Shown here piece by piece: positions 1 to 12,159 of a DNA stretch of 64,000 nucleotides; the first letter of the stretch is position 1, and every line of letters begins with the position of its first letter. The translations under genes and the position numbers were made by a program. This DNA comes from Cephalotus follicularis (Eukaryota; Streptophyta; Magnoliopsida; Oxalidales; Cephalotaceae). Below the pieces are notes generated by a model. The model did not search any database, had not been told where the DNA came from, and saw only the letters and a list, made by a program, of their open reading frames with translations. The stretch lies in the NCBI GenBank assembly GCA_001972305.1, contig BDDD01002040.1:1-64000 (forward strand), given 5' to 3'.

Positions 1-626
1 GTACTCATAGTGAATACTCTAGCAAAGATAGACATATCTAATAAAATATAGTGTTGTTGGAAATTTGGTCGATAATTCAAATTTTATACCACGCCAAAAA
101 CGTAGAAAGCCAGTTGGAACAAAAAACACTATATCATGATAACATAAAAAATGATAATAAAATGGCGTGATTCCTAGAATTGGCACAAGTCCCAGAAGTA
201 GCATTATCTCCGGATGAGAATCAAACCCAAAAAATCATGATTAATTATACACATAACAAAAATATAACAATTGTATTTGACCAATGCACAAGACCACTTT
301 GCAGTCATTCTTAGTCAAACATCAGATAATGGTAATTACAAATTTATTATTAGTGACTCTAAGGGTCAACAACGTCAAACAATTTTTTTATCTCAAGGGA
401 AAAACATAACAGTTGTACTTGATCCATGCATGCGATGAAAACATAATAAATTTGATCAATGCGTGAGGTAACTATTATTCCATCCTACAATTTTTTACCT
501 TACCCATGGGCCTCGTGCACCTCGTTGAAATGGGTCGGATCCGGGTCGTGTAATTGGTTTCGACAAGTTCCTCTATTCTCTCTTCTCTCTCACACACATT
601 ACCACAGTTATCACGCCATAGGAAAA
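1..626. other. Upstream region of CLPR4, no gene recognised
   Basis: This A+T-rich stretch shows no convincing coding region. Three short related direct repeats are visible near 256-294, 404-434 and 438-467; each has an AACATAA-like block followed by TTGAYC and ATGCA or ATGCG. The last 80 bases are rich in CT and CA (TTCTCTCTTCTCTCTCACAC near 574), typical of a plant 5' leader or core promoter. No TATA box is obvious close to the start codon. Confidence 0.5.
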
Positions 627-3600
627 ATGGAGGTAGCCAAGACCGCCACCACCACCACCTCAGTGGCGGCAGCAGCATCGAGGTTCGCTCCCCACGCCCG
701 CATGTTAACAACACCACCACGCGCTTGTTCATCAAGAACAATAAATCTCAAACGGACCTCTACTCCCCTAGCGTCTCTCTCCACCAGCTTCCCCTCTCCC
801 TTCAGCCTCCACACCCATTTATCGGCTCTCAAGCTCCGACCCGGTTCCCTTCACCCTACTCCATCCCCCATCTCCAAGCCTAAACGCGGCGGCGTCGCTA
901 TGGTACCGCCTTTTCATTTGCGTCACTCTCTAATTTTACTATTAGAGCTAATAAACTAATTATTGTGAAATTAATGACTCTCTTAACATGAGATAGTAAC
1001 AATTTCACATGGAACTTTCTCTTAACTACTTGTTTTTTTTTTTTTTAATGGGAGTTTTTCTTTGAGATTAGGTTTTTGAACACTACTGTCTCCATTGTGT
1101 AGCTGCTTTTGTCTTTGTTTCTTCTCCTTTGACATAGATTTTGTTAATTGGCTCTGGCTCCCATCAATCTTATTGGCCACATTAACTCTGATATTGAGTA
1201 TGTGCCATATGGACACGTAGGTAGCTGTGTTGATAAAAAGAATGCCAACATCAATGTGTCGTTTGCAGTGTTTTCGGATTTTTCAAATAACTTCTACATG
1301 CTCTATTGCCAACCATTTCAGTATGAGCAGAAACTACTCCCAATTTAGAGCTACAGGACTTAAAATATTGCATACATTTTCCTACTCTTTGCAGCCAAAA
1401 TCGACTAAGGTTTTTCAAGTCTCTAATTAAACTTACAGCTGCTGTCCTGCGGGAGTTTGGTAGCCCATGCTTCGAGTCAAATCACTTTCATTGAATTTAC
1501 TAGTCACAATGCCTGCAACTCTAGTGACTTTGTTTTCTCTACTAATTTTGATCCCAGACCCTACCCCATCCATTATACAATGCAGAGTTTCCTAGCCGTG
1601 CCTCAATCAGCCTTATTCGAGGACTTTTGACATCTCAAATAAACCTGCCTCTGGCTGTGCTAGTCCATAATTTAAACCATCAAATTGCCACCCCCTTACT
1701 CTTGCAATACAGACCATAATAATATGACTTTCCTGCATTATATAGACAGCTTTCGAATCACTGTTGCAGTGCATCTAAGAGTGATTGTTCTTCTCTGAGT
1801 TATTCTGCAATATTTAAGAAATCATGAATCTCTTCTATGTTTTTTATTTTTTTTCATGCATTTATCTGGTTGTTTTGGTTTAAATCTCAATTTGATCGGT
1901 CTTGTGCATAAATGTCATTTATTATCACTGAATTTCTCTGTCGATAACCCTCTTATTCATGTTTTGGCCGTGATTGTTTGGGCAGGTTATTCCTTTTACA
2001 CAAGGAACTGCATGGGAGCAACCTCCTCCAGATTTAGCATCTTACTTGTACAAGAATCGAATTGTTTATTTGGGGATGTCACTTGTTCCTTCTGTCACGG
2101 AGTTAATCCTTGCAGAATTTCTTTACCTTCAGTATGAAGATGCTGATAAGCCTATTTACCTATACATAAACTCTACTGGAACAACCAAGGTTTACAATGT
2201 TCTTTATTTTATCCAGCTGTCTTCACCAAAATTTCTTTTAAATGTTTATCTTGGGTCTATCTCTAAATCTTCTCTCAAATTTTTAGAATCATCAGGATTT
2301 CAGTTCTGAGGTTGGTTTTATTTCGTAATTGTTATAAGCATCGTTGATTTCACAAAGTCTAGGAATAAATTTTGGCTACGCTCTTTAACGGATTGATTAT
2401 GGTTAGCATTTATGCTTTAGCTTCAAGGCTAGATTTTGGGCCATCATGAAGCAAAAACATTGATGCAAGTTCTACAAATACAATACAACTTAGTTAGTCA
2501 AAATTCTGGGCAAGGGATATTCGTTATCATTAAAGTGCCAGAACATTTAAAGTGACTTATACATACAGTAAGGAAATAATTAAAAGCTCATGGAAAGAGT
2601 TCAGATTAATGCTGTTAATAGATTATTTTTCTTTTTCCCAGGGCGGTGAGAAGTTGGGTTATGAGACAGAGGCTTTTGCAATCTATGATGTTATGAGGTC
2701 ATAAATCTCTACTCTTTTGCTATAATCTCCATTTTCACTTTTTAATTGTGTTAAGTTCATGGTTGTTAGGATCGCGATCTGGATTGTATGATCCTACTGT
2801 CCAATGAATTACAAATGATGTAGATCGCTCATTGGATCACAAATATAGTGGGATCGGGTAGGATCCTAAGATCCCATCCCACGATCCTAAGATCCCACCA
2901 GATCCTAACAAAACATAAAATTGTGTTAAAATTAATGAGTTAGACAAGTTGGAATTATAAATTTTTATTTACTCATCAATATTTTGAGCCTTGAGAGACT
3001 ATTCTTCTCATTAACCCATTAACTTAAACCTGAACTATTAATCTCAGAACCCATAACCCATTATCCTATACCCTAAATCACATATGTTGAAAGTTTTATA
3101 TCGATCTGCCCTAGTCCATGATTCTTGAATATTGCATATATAGTTTTCTGTTAATTTTCTTTCATGTCTAATGATTTCAGTTTATGTATAGTTTTCATTT
3201 AATTGTTGAATTTATATTGATGATTTTTTATGTATATGCAATTTCTTAGTCTAATGGATATTGAGTCTACTGAGTACTGATGTTTATTTTTTCATTTGTG
3301 ATATGATTTCTCAAATGAGTAGATATATAATATATGCACATAATTGCATATATCATTGCGGTAGCCAATTTCAGATATACATACTAAATGTATTATTGTA
3401 ATAACTTAATAACTTTTTGTAGTAGAGACATGTGAACACACATTATGACGTACATTTGTAACTAAGTTTGTGAACTATTTAGGTGTTGTTTTGTCAAATG
3501 ATTTGTTATGCAATAGTGGTAATTTAGTTGTATTTTTGTTATTCTCTAATCTTTAATTTGTGTTGTAACATGTTTAATTGCATTATTTTGAGGTTTTTTT

Positions 3601-5093
3601 ACTTAGTAGGATTTTAAGATCATCGATCCAATCTTGAGATCCCGATTCTACACCCCTTATATCAATCCTTAGTGGGATCGCGATACAGACAACCTTGGTT
3701 AAGAGGTTCATATAGTGCACGTAGCAAATTTTACATTTTTGAGGCTTTTGCAATGTATGAAGTTTTCAGGCAAAATATTGAGTTTGAATTGAATATAAAG
3801 CTTGTGCCAACTGCCTTTCATTCATACCCGCTTTGTTTGTTGTAAATCATGGTGAGCCCTTGTTGTAGTTGCAAACTTCTTCAGGAAACAAAATTTTTAC
3901 TGTTCCTAGAACAAAAACTGCCACTAATCAATTTAATTTCTCTACAATTGCATGCACCAATCTAAGCTTCATATTTAATGATACATCTTTCTTTGCAGTT
4001 ATACATGCGGTTCCTAAAAACTCAGGTCATCTTTTGTTTTTAAGGCTTGAAGGGGATTGGCTGAGTAAAAAATCCCATGATGAAACCATTGAATGATGAC
4101 GTCAAAAACATTATAATAGTTTATTAATTGAGATAAATTGTTCGAACCTGGTTTACTGAGATGTTGATTTCATACCATTATTTATGCGTTCATGTTCCAG
4201 ATGAGTATAAGAGTTTCTATTTGTTTCCATTGCAGGTATGTTAAGCCACCCATATTCACTCTCTGTGTTGGTAATGCTTGGGGAGAAGCAGCCTTACTTT
4301 TGGCTGCAGGAGCAAAGGGAAACCGTTCTGCTTTACCCTCTTCAACAATCATGATAAAGCAGGTTTATTTTGTTGGCTGGTGATCTCTAATACTCTGGGA
4401 TTCTCTCTCTACTAATCTCTCTAACATAGACAACCTTGCAAGTCTAGAATCAATGTGATTTATTTGCTCAAAGTGTTTTTGGAAAAAATTTAGTTTTAAC
4501 GTAAATAGTCATATTGTTTATAATAATATACAGCCAATCGGAAGGTTTCAAGGTCAAGCAACTGATGTTGAGCTTGCAAGAAAAGAAATAAAGAATATCA
4601 AGGCAGAATTGGTAAGAATTTTTTTTTTTTTTTAAACGGAGAATTGTTAAGATTAACGATCACTTAGGTGGCACATTTGCATCCCTTCCATGATTGGTCA
4701 AGAATATGTGAGCATAACAAATTTGCCTAAGTTTTAGTCCTCTTTAATGATTAAAGACTTGAAAATTGAAGGAATTTTGCTATTTGTTGTTATACCAACT
4801 TATTAATTCCCTTATAATCAAAGGTTAATCTCTACGCAAAGCATATTGGAAAATCACCAGAGCAGATTGAAGCTGACATCAGGCGTCCTAAATATTTTAG
4901 TCCTAGTGAGGCAGTTGAATATGGCATCATAGATAAGGTACCTACCTTCTGCCAAAATAGTTATTTCTTTATAGTTTACACTTTGCCGTAGTTTTACTTT
5001 GTCTACTAATATTTTCCACAGGTACTTTACAATGAAAGGGGCACTGAAGACCGGGGGGTTGTTTCTGACCTGAAAAAAGCACAACTCATTTGA
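627..5093 (+). CDS. CLPR4: ClpR4, inactive subunit of the plastid Clp protease core
   Basis: Seven exons join in frame: 627-902, 1986-2189, 2642-2697, 4236-4362, 4534-4611, 4824-4937 and 5022-5093, giving about 308 residues, close to the usual CLPR4 length. All introns are GT-AG. Exon 1 encodes a Ser/Thr/Ala/Pro-rich chloroplast transit peptide. The ClpP-like fold starts near VIPFTQG (residue 93), followed by ASYLYKNRIVYLG and YLYINSTGTTK. The catalytic positions are lost, as expected for ClpR: where ClpP has the Ser in GQAASMG this protein has GNAWGE (Gly at about 195), and the MIHQP His is Lys (MIKQP, about 220). ClpR subunits are known to form the R-ring with ClpP1 and are needed for plastid protein turnover. 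The open frame extends upstream to an ATG at 459, but the family N terminus (MEVA) supports 627. Exon 3 ends AG, so the split codon reads Arg. No defect is visible. Confidence 0.95.
2761..3694. mobile_element. Inserted element in CLPR4 intron 3 (putative MITE)
   Basis: The 1.5-kb third intron of CLPR4 contains a block whose ends are imperfect inverted repeats: GGTTGTTAGGATCGCGATC on the left and GGGATCGCGATACAGACAACC on the right. GATCC- and GATCCC-containing subterminal repeats occur near both ends. The interior is A+T-rich with no coding frame. The flanks share TTAAG and GTTCAT, but no clean target duplication can be called, so the superfamily is open. Confidence 0.45.
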
Positions 5094-6254
5094 CTGTAGG
5101 AGATCGGATTTACTATTGTTAGAATTTTAATCTGGTAAAGTGTAACAGAAACTCATTGTCATATTATGCAATAAATCATTGTTAAATCCCTTCTTTTCAG
5201 GATAAATTTGTTTTTTTTTTATATTAGTTCATGGTCAGTGCAGAGCCAGAAGCTCTAAGCAGTAGGCTCAATAATAACTAGTAATTAATAAAGATGATGT
5301 TATTCTTACACTTTATATCTACACCATTTAATAATCGATAATTCAACCATTAAACTGATAGAGTTATCTAATCATTTTGAAATTTGAAATACATTATGTA
5401 TATGTTGATAACATCAAATTTAACAGTTGGATTATTGGAAAATAAATCGTAGAAAAAATAATTTGAGGGTGTAAGAGGAGGATAAGTTTAAGGGTGTAAG
5501 AATAATTTTTTTTATTAATAAATATATTATATTAATAGATCATCATTTATCTATTTTGATACGTCAACAAAATTTAAATTTACTCTTATAAACTAAATAA
5601 ATGAAATAAGCTTAAGTTTATTTAAAATATATTTTTACATAAAAATAAAAAATTCACAATCAATATTAATAATATTTTATGTTCGTCATTGTTAGATTTT
5701 GATTTTTTAAAAGTGTTAATGTTTCGTTATCTAACACTGTAAAATACATATTTCTCGTATATGCAACTAAAACATTATTGATTAAACTCTCCGTTATTCA
5801 GTTACACAATCAATTCCTTAAAAAATTTATCACAGAAAAAATTCTTTATATATTTGCAATTGTTATAAATAAAATCAATGTTATCATCTTTTGTTTTTCC
5901 TTCAGTTTTTGACTTGACTTTGTGTTTGGTAGAAAAGATAAAAGAGTTTGTCTTCAACCAAAGAATTTCAATAATATAAATCAAAATAAATGGTCTTCCA
6001 CATGACAATAGCAATTAGCAGCTGATATATGATGGTCTCATAGGTCTATAATAAATATAGATGGTATTAGGATAAAACTTAATGGGTTCAAAAGTTAGTA
6101 ATTTAGTGGGCTCAAATTAATACATCAATACGTTTTTTTAGGCATAAAATTATAAATAAATTTTCATTTTATAGATTTCAGACATAAAATTTTCAGTGGA
6201 TTCAGTTGAACCTATTTGGCGCCACCCGTGCTCATGATTGGCAATTATTGGTAC
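5094..6254. other. CLPR4 3' region and A+T-rich intergenic DNA
   Basis: The 3' UTR of CLPR4 probably ends in the first 150 bases, where an AATAAA-like ATGCAATAAATC lies near 5167. The rest is A+T-rich, with one putative MITE (listed separately) and no coding frame that can be supported. Confidence 0.5.
5300..5505. mobile_element. Short MITE-like inverted-repeat element
   Basis: TTATTCTTACAC at 5300-5311 is the exact reverse complement of GTGTAAGAATAA at 5494-5505, bracketing about 206 bp of A+T-rich sequence. A partial direct echo of the terminus (GAGGGTGTAAGAGGAGGATAA) lies just inside the right end. No target duplication was confirmed, so the class is undecided. Confidence 0.4.
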
Positions 6255-6532
6255 TGAGACAATACAAATCACAAGTGAAGCTGTTAACTAGAGAAATAAT
6301 ACAATTAGCTAAATAAGTGGTTACAAGTTAAGCCATTGGTGAATTGTTAGTTAGAGTTAGTTAATAATAAAATTAGTTTCAGTTACGTAACAACAACTTA
6401 TAAAACTGAGTTGCTGTATACAAAGTATTCAGTTGATCAATAATAAAAATTTCTTTTCTTCTCTGTTGATTCATCAAAATCTTGAAGAGTGATTTACTCG
6501 AATTAACCCAACCTAACACTAAGGTTGTATCA
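6255..6532 (+). repeat. 5' LTR of compact element
   Basis: This copy matches 8344-8622 over its whole length with scattered substitutions (for example CAAGTGAAGCTGTTAACTAG in both). It ends TTGTATCA and is followed at once by the primer-site-like TTGGTGC motif. Confidence 0.88.
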
Positions 6533-6750
6533 ATTGGTGCTTTCATTGATCATCTTACACCAAACACTTCTTCTCTGTGTTCTTGAATTACACAATTCTT
6601 GGCATTCTTTGTAAGTAACCATGGGCAAATTCACAAAATACAATCAATTAGTCATCCGACTTTATTCAATGGAACATCGCAACCCTTATGATCCATCCAT
6701 TCCGCGACTCTAAGAAGCAATATATACGGAATTGGAACGCATATGTATAA

Positions 6751-7395
6751 ATGATCTTGAAATGGATAAACAAGGAGCTGCAAAATCGTTTGAAACAAGT
6801 TTTTGATCAAGATTCAACCTCCAACAAGAATCTAGAAGAAACCGACACCACCGTTGAAGTTTCAAGTGATGCGCTTGTTGCAATCACCGCCGATGTTCAA
6901 TCATTGGGCGAAGGTGAAGCAAATTCTGTGGTTGTTGTCATTGATGCAATGGTCCATCGAGAACCCCAATATTGTGGATTCGAGGATCTTCAAGGCAAGG
7001 TGCACCAATTTGACACTCTGTATTTGTCAACCAAGGTTGAATTGGTGGTGTGTACTTCGATCCAAAACAATGCTCAAATCAGTAACTCAAAATTGTTTAT
7101 GAAAATGCCTGAGATATGTGACACTCCATGGTCGATTTTTCATCCCGGAGGTATTCTCTTTAATCACTTTCCTTCTTTGTTTCAACCTGTGCTTTTAGTT
7201 TCAAGTCTTGAAGAAACGTCTTTGAAACCTCCATGGCCTTCACCAAGCCTCAACTTTGAGGACCAGGTTGTTCTTGAGGGGTTGGGGAATGATAGAAAAG
7301 TAATGTTGCGATCACGTAGAATGAGGTACAAGGTCACTTCAAATGATGAATTTTCTAGCTTGAATAAATCCTTTTCTGGTATCACAGTTGAGTAA
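6751..7395 (+). CDS. Unrecognised open frame inside the compact LTR element
   Basis: This 214-codon frame lies in the 5' half of the retrotransposon interior. I do not recognise a domain. It is acidic and Ser/Val-rich at the N terminus, with a Pro-rich stretch (PPWPSPSLNFEDQVVLEG). The DNA under FEDQVVLEG resembles the CTTGAGGACAAGG motif next to the 3' LTR, so part may be a degraded polyprotein tail. It ends before the HMGR-like fragment. It could be a gag relic, another captured fragment or chance; translation is not shown. Confidence 0.35.
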   Translation: MILKWINKELQNRLKQVFDQDSTSNKNLEETDTTVEVSSDALVAITADVQSLGEGEANSVVVVIDAMVHREPQYCGFEDLQGKVHQFDTLYLSTKVELVVCTSIQNNAQISNSKLFMKMPEICDTPWSIFHPGGILFNHFPSLFQPVLLVSSLEETSLKPPWPSPSLNFEDQVVLEGLGNDRKVMLRSRRMRYKVTSNDEFSSLNKSFSGITVE

Positions 7396-7828
7396 GAAGT
7401 AAAACAGGTGGCTATTTGTTTGATGATATTGTCTAGGGATAAATGCAATTGGCCTCGATTTAACCCTTTTAATGTCGACACTTATGAGGTTGAACAATTG
7501 TATCTGAATAATAGAATGACAAGAAATGAGGTTGGAGATTTTGTTTGGGATGGTGATGTGTGTTTTGAGAAAAAGAAACCAAGAATTGAGGAGTTGGACT
7601 TACTCAAGTGTTTTGAGTGCTGAGAATGTTTTGTATGAGAAGAAAGCATCTCAGTGTAGTAAATCTAATTGTACGATTATGAGTGTTGAAGAAAATGAGG
7701 CTAGACTGCAAGTTCCTGTTATGAGCTTTTACAGTGGTGTTCGATTGAAGAGGCCTGGTCTGGTTGATGGTTTGATTCTTCTACTGGTGCAGTTTGATTT
7801 CAATGATGGCAATCCAAGATTACTTTTC

Positions 7829-8001
7829 GATCCTGGACGGATCACCAGTCATTTTTCTCACTACATTACCATGATGGAAGCCGTCAATGATGGGAGGGAT
7901 TTTCACATATCTGTGACTATGCCTTCCATTGAGGTGGGGAACAGTTGGAGGTGGGATTCAACTTGCACCTCATTGCTTGGAATTACTTGGTGTGAAAGGA
8001 T
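7829..8001 (+). pseudogene. Captured fragment of HMG-CoA reductase
   Basis: The translation [12 protein letters not shown] followed by [15 protein letters not shown] (7862-7939) matches the plant HMGR block [25 protein letters not shown] almost residue for residue. An extra A at 7940-7941 shifts the frame. Read in the next frame, the sequence continues TVGGGIQLA, then LELLGVKG, which is the HMGR segment TVGGGTQLAS..LNLLGVKG, up to about 8000. Similarity upstream ([10 protein letters not shown] against DPAQNIESSH) is weaker, and none is seen downstream. HMGR makes mevalonate at the ER, but this piece covers only about 50 residues of a roughly 580-residue enzyme and is frameshifted, so it has no enzymatic role. 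It lies in the sense direction of the element. Confidence 0.85.
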
Positions 8002-8343
8002 ACTGGTGGAATGGATTAACCTTAAAAGATTCTCCTTGGAAAGATGTGTCACAAGCAAAAGTCACTGGCTTTAATTTGCTCTACTAAGTGGCCATTATAG
8101 TGCAGTGATCAGAAATTACCAATGGAGTGCTACACATGGGATGATTCATCAATATAATAGTATCCAAGAATTTCATTACCGTGTAATGAAATTGACAAGT
8201 ATTTCAGTTTATGTGATCAGTTGATACCCAAGCATATAACAGGGCAGTCATTCAAGTTATACTTCAAGGATCAGGACTGCTTCCTCGAGAGCCTTATGGA
8301 TAAATTTGAGCAGACAACTCAACCTTGAGGACAAGGTTGGAAT

Positions 8344-8622
8344 TGATACAAATGCAAATTGCAAGTGAAGCTGTTAACTAGAGAAATAGTATAATTAGTT
8401 AAATAAGTGGTTACATGTTAATCCATTAGTGAATTGTTAGTTAGAGTTAGTTAATAACAAAATTAGTTTCAGTTAAGTAACAACAGCTTATAAAGCTGAG
8501 TTGCTGTATACAAGGTATTCAGTTGATCAATAATAAAAATTTCTTTTCTTCTTCCTTGATTCATCGAGTTCTTGGAGAGTGGTTTTCTCGAATTAAACCA
8601 ACCTAGCACTAAGGTTGTATCA
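8344..8622 (+). repeat. 3' LTR of compact element
   Basis: It begins TGATACAA and ends TTGTATCA. The polypurine-like tract sits immediately upstream, near 8320-8343. Confidence 0.88.
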
Positions 8623-11532
8623 GTTACCTTCTACCAGCATTGAATCTGACTAGATTTTTTATGACCTACTTTATGGTGTGTATGATTATTGAGCTAAGGT
8701 GATTGTTGTTCAGCAATTTTTGATGGCCCCCTGAAATTTAATTAGTAATCAGCTATGTAGATATCTGGGGCCACACATTTAGCTTGTGTTAAGTACAGCT
8801 CTATTTTATTACAATTTATTCTTAAACATTGTGTGACTCTCCAAGATATCCATTTGCTAATAACCCAAATTGTTTTAAGGTGTGGACAGTGTGTTTATGT
8901 GCCTGATATCTTGTGGCTGGGACTAGTTGCTTATTCAACTATAGAGGATAGTATGGGAGGGGAACTAAACATAAAGGGCACGTTCAATAAAACTGATTTC
9001 AGTCCTCTCTTTACATTTTCATAGCAGTCAATTGCCCCAGTTTTCACTTCTTAAACTACTACACTACAATAATGTGAAGTATGTTCTGGAAATATAAAGT
9101 AATTGCTTCTTCTTTTAGTGATTGCAGAACCTTTACTACTATTGCTCTATCCTTCCATCTAGATCTTCGCCAAGTAGACTCATGAAAAAGGTTGTAGCTA
9201 AAGTAAAGCATCTTGCAATTGCTTTTTGATTGATCCATTTGATTGCTGGAGACTGTTAAGTTGAGAGCAACTGTTGAGGCATTGTTGGTTGGTAGTGTGC
9301 TTTTTGCCTGGTGCTTTAGCTTCATTTCCCACTATACGACCTTTTTTCGTCCTCCCCTCCTCCCAATTTTCACAAGTGTCGGAAGGAGATTCTAGGTAGT
9401 TACAGTTTTGGAGATCCAAACCATACATATATTTATGTCCCAAGTCTATGCACAGTGTCTTCCATTATTTGCTTCCAATGATTAGGACCCATTGATGAAG
9501 AGCAGATGTCATTATCATGATAGTCATTATCTCTCAGTGTTTAATCTCTGAAATGCCAAATTATCAGTGTGGACCAAATTAGCTAGCATATGATGTTGAG
9601 AGTTCTTTTTAGTATCAAATCCCAAAATATATTAGGCATTAATTTGTTGTTTTCTGGAACATTGTAGATCGAGTCGGGTGGCGGATCAAAGAGGCTGAAA
9701 CCAGGATGTGCTTTAGTGGAGAAAGTAAGCATTTGGAATGAGACCCCATAGCGTGATTATAGAATTTGTTGTTGCTGGTGTGTCCATAGATAGGTAACAT
9801 GTACTGCTTGCTGTGGTATACATGTATCTTGGTGGGGTTGTTTGTATACATTCACACATGCTTGGAATTTGGTGTTCAACTAATTTTTTAACAACTATTT
9901 TAACGCCAATTGATAGCAATAACAGGGCTCTGTAGTTTCCATGCCAAAAATGTGCTTGTTTATTTCATTCTTGATGTTATTTTGTAGCTCATGTTTGATC
10001 TTACGTTTTATGTTATCTAGAACTAGGTCTTTCCACTTAGATCAGCTACTAAGACTGTGTGAGTGATAGTTTTACAATTTATAAAAATATGAGCATGAAC
10101 AACATTCAAGAAAGTTTCAAGGACAATATTATGATAGAACGATGATGTGCCCTTTTATTTCTTTCGAGACTGCCAAATGGACGATTCTAAACATGAATCA
10201 CCAAACCAATATCCACCCCTCTCAATTGAATATTAAAAATGAATCTTCGTGATCATTATTATATGGGTCCACATGTGAGTGCCAAATCACAAAAGATGTA
10301 GATCAAATTGTCAAAAACCTTGTAAGAAAGTAATGACCAATGACTGCTCTCACCCCTAGTTCTAATATCGTAATTAGAGGTTGACGCGAATGAGACCTAT
10401 AGAGAGCGGTGAGTGGGTTACAGCCAAACAAAAAATGATGGCTTGGTGGTGTTGTTAGCCCATTGCACAAGGTTTTTGACTCAACAAACCAATACAGATG
10501 TAGGTACATGTGTCTCTACCATGTATGGTACGTAACAGATTTGGCTTCCATGAGATTTTCCCGTAAGCTTTTTAAGTTGATTAAACACGCAATTTCACAA
10601 GCCATGATCATTTTATGTTAAAGGTGCAAGTAAGCAAAAGAGGACACACACCATAGTTTTACATTAAGAAAGGAAATTAACTAGAAAATATATAGCCCTT
10701 GTTACCATGGTAATCACTAGTTAAATCATCAGTTAACGGTGGTTTAGTGCACTGCCCAGTGTTATATTAATGCAAAATTTTAGTTGTCCATAAACTTTTA
10801 GTCAGAATTTCTCAACTTTGATAAATTTACACAGCATTAGGCTTGACCAATACTTAAGAGAATCCTAATTCTTAATGACTCACCCAAAATCTTTCTTTTA
10901 TAGTCAGTAGCTTGATGCATTGTGCCTCATTGAAAGTTATACTACTAAGAAATAGTGTGGTGTGGTTAAGTAGCACGTAACTGAATTGTGAATTGTCATT
11001 GCGGTACTCGATTTGGTCTTATCCAAGTAAGTCAGTCAATACTTTTGTGTGGGTCAATCCGAACAAGCAATGCTGCATAAATGAAGACGTGCAACTGATT
11101 ATAAAAATCACAGGAGAAATGATAACAAAATAAAGTAAGCCGTCGAGACAAACATGATAATAATAATAATGCAAAAGATAAGATGCAATATCAAAATGGT
11201 TATTTGTAACGTGACAAGAGGCACTCATGGGCATACGGAGGCCACATATATACATACGCATACATATAATCGGTGTGTTTGCTCACTTTATATGGTGCTC
11301 AACTCATCGTCCCTAAAGAGACTAAAACGCAAAACTCATAATAGCATCAATAGATATTACATATGTTTGCGTTGGCATAATCAGGAAGTACAAAATTATA
11401 ACAATTCCACTGCGACTAACGACTAGTTACAAAGCTATACACAAGACAAGCAATCATAGGGAAAACAAAGACCTTTAACAAGTTCAATTTGTCAAAGTTC
11501 TCATTGACCCTGTTGCTTGAAACTCTTAATCT
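8623..11532. other. Intergenic DNA, nothing recognised
   Basis: About 2.9 kb downstream of the LTR element with only short chance frames on both strands. No splice-compatible set of exons, RNA gene or terminal repeat could be supported. Confidence 0.5.
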
Positions 11533-11760
11533 TCATCTTGTAGGTTTAAGTTGTCTCATTTGCTCCACACCCCTTCCAACCCCGGATGTCTTGACTACGC
11601 TGTCTGCAAGTATCTCCTTAACTTCTTTGTTATGGTGCTGAAAAATAACTGCTGGTATGTTTGGTTGGCCACGTACTAGATCTTTTGAATCTACATAATA
11701 TGACTTCAAGTTGTTCACATGAATCAAGGGGGTGCATTTTCATCCACGACCGTAATTGGA
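11533..11760 (-). pseudogene. Remnant of gypsy integrase C terminus
   Basis: On the minus strand the frame reads IHVNNLKSYYVDSKD, then KEVKEILADSVVKTSGVGRG. This resembles the linker of plant Ty3/gypsy polyproteins in which an (F)HVSNLK motif is followed by a chromodomain-like KEVEEILADR(V) block. About 65 residues remain and the sequence then ends at stops. Neighbouring DNA shows no other pol domain, so this is an isolated relic. The assignment rests on motif resemblance only. Confidence 0.45.
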
Positions 11761-12159
11761 TTTTGTAAGACACTTATAATTTTGAAGTAGCCAAAGCCCC
11801 CAAGTTATTTAAGTCATATCAAAGGAAAAAGGACTACTAAAACAAAAAACAAGTTTCGAAATCATTTAAAACACTTATCCCATTGGATTTTTATGTTTTC
11901 CAATTTCGATCTTTCATATACCCTACAACTCTTATGAGAAAAAGTTTTATAAAAAACCAGTATACTTTTATTTGACTTTTTATGTCAATAACATTGACAA
12001 GCATATACTTAGCGATTAATTGCTCCAACTTATATAAAGTTAAATTCTGTTTTTAACAGAGAGAAGGGCATTTGTTGGTCTGCTGCTTAAAACTATTTAT
12101 TTGCACAAAATGAAAAGATCAACTTGCCTTGAACAAACAACAATTAACCTGCAGGTGCG
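11761..12159. other. Intergenic DNA between two retroelement remnants
   Basis: No gene is seen. GGTCTGCTGC near 12077 is repeated as its reverse complement GCAGCAGACC near 12164, straddling the broken end of the copia remnant. Confidence 0.4.

Larger units (their letters stand above)
6255..8622 (+). mobile_element. Compact non-autonomous LTR retrotransposon carrying host-gene DNA
   Basis: Two direct repeats of 278 and 279 bp flank 1.8 kb. The right LTR begins TGATACAA and ends TTGTATCA, a perfect 8-bp inverted end. The left LTR starts TGAGACAA and also ends TTGTATCA. Flanking pentamers GGTAC and GTTAC differ by one base, consistent with an aged duplication. Just inside the left LTR is a primer-site-like TTGGTGCTTTCATTGATC, and before the right LTR a polypurine-like CCTTGAGGACAAGGTTGG. 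No gag, protease, reverse transcriptase or integrase is seen. The interior instead carries open frames of unknown origin and an HMG-CoA reductase fragment. Size and content fit a transduplicating non-autonomous element on the + strand. Confidence 0.85.

Noticed and set aside
19-204. Hydrophobic minus-strand frame of 61 codons
   Set aside because: Hydrophobic content comes from A+T-rich codons. There is no domain, no splice-linked neighbour and no promoter evidence.
459-626. Upstream extension of the CLPR4 frame from an ATG at 459
   Set aside because: The extension has no transit-peptide or ClpR similarity, and the family N terminus MEVA begins at 627, which also suits the CT-rich leader.
4138-4160. 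tRNA-like TTCGAACC
   Set aside because: No acceptor stem or D/anticodon arms could be folded around it; it is intron sequence of CLPR4.
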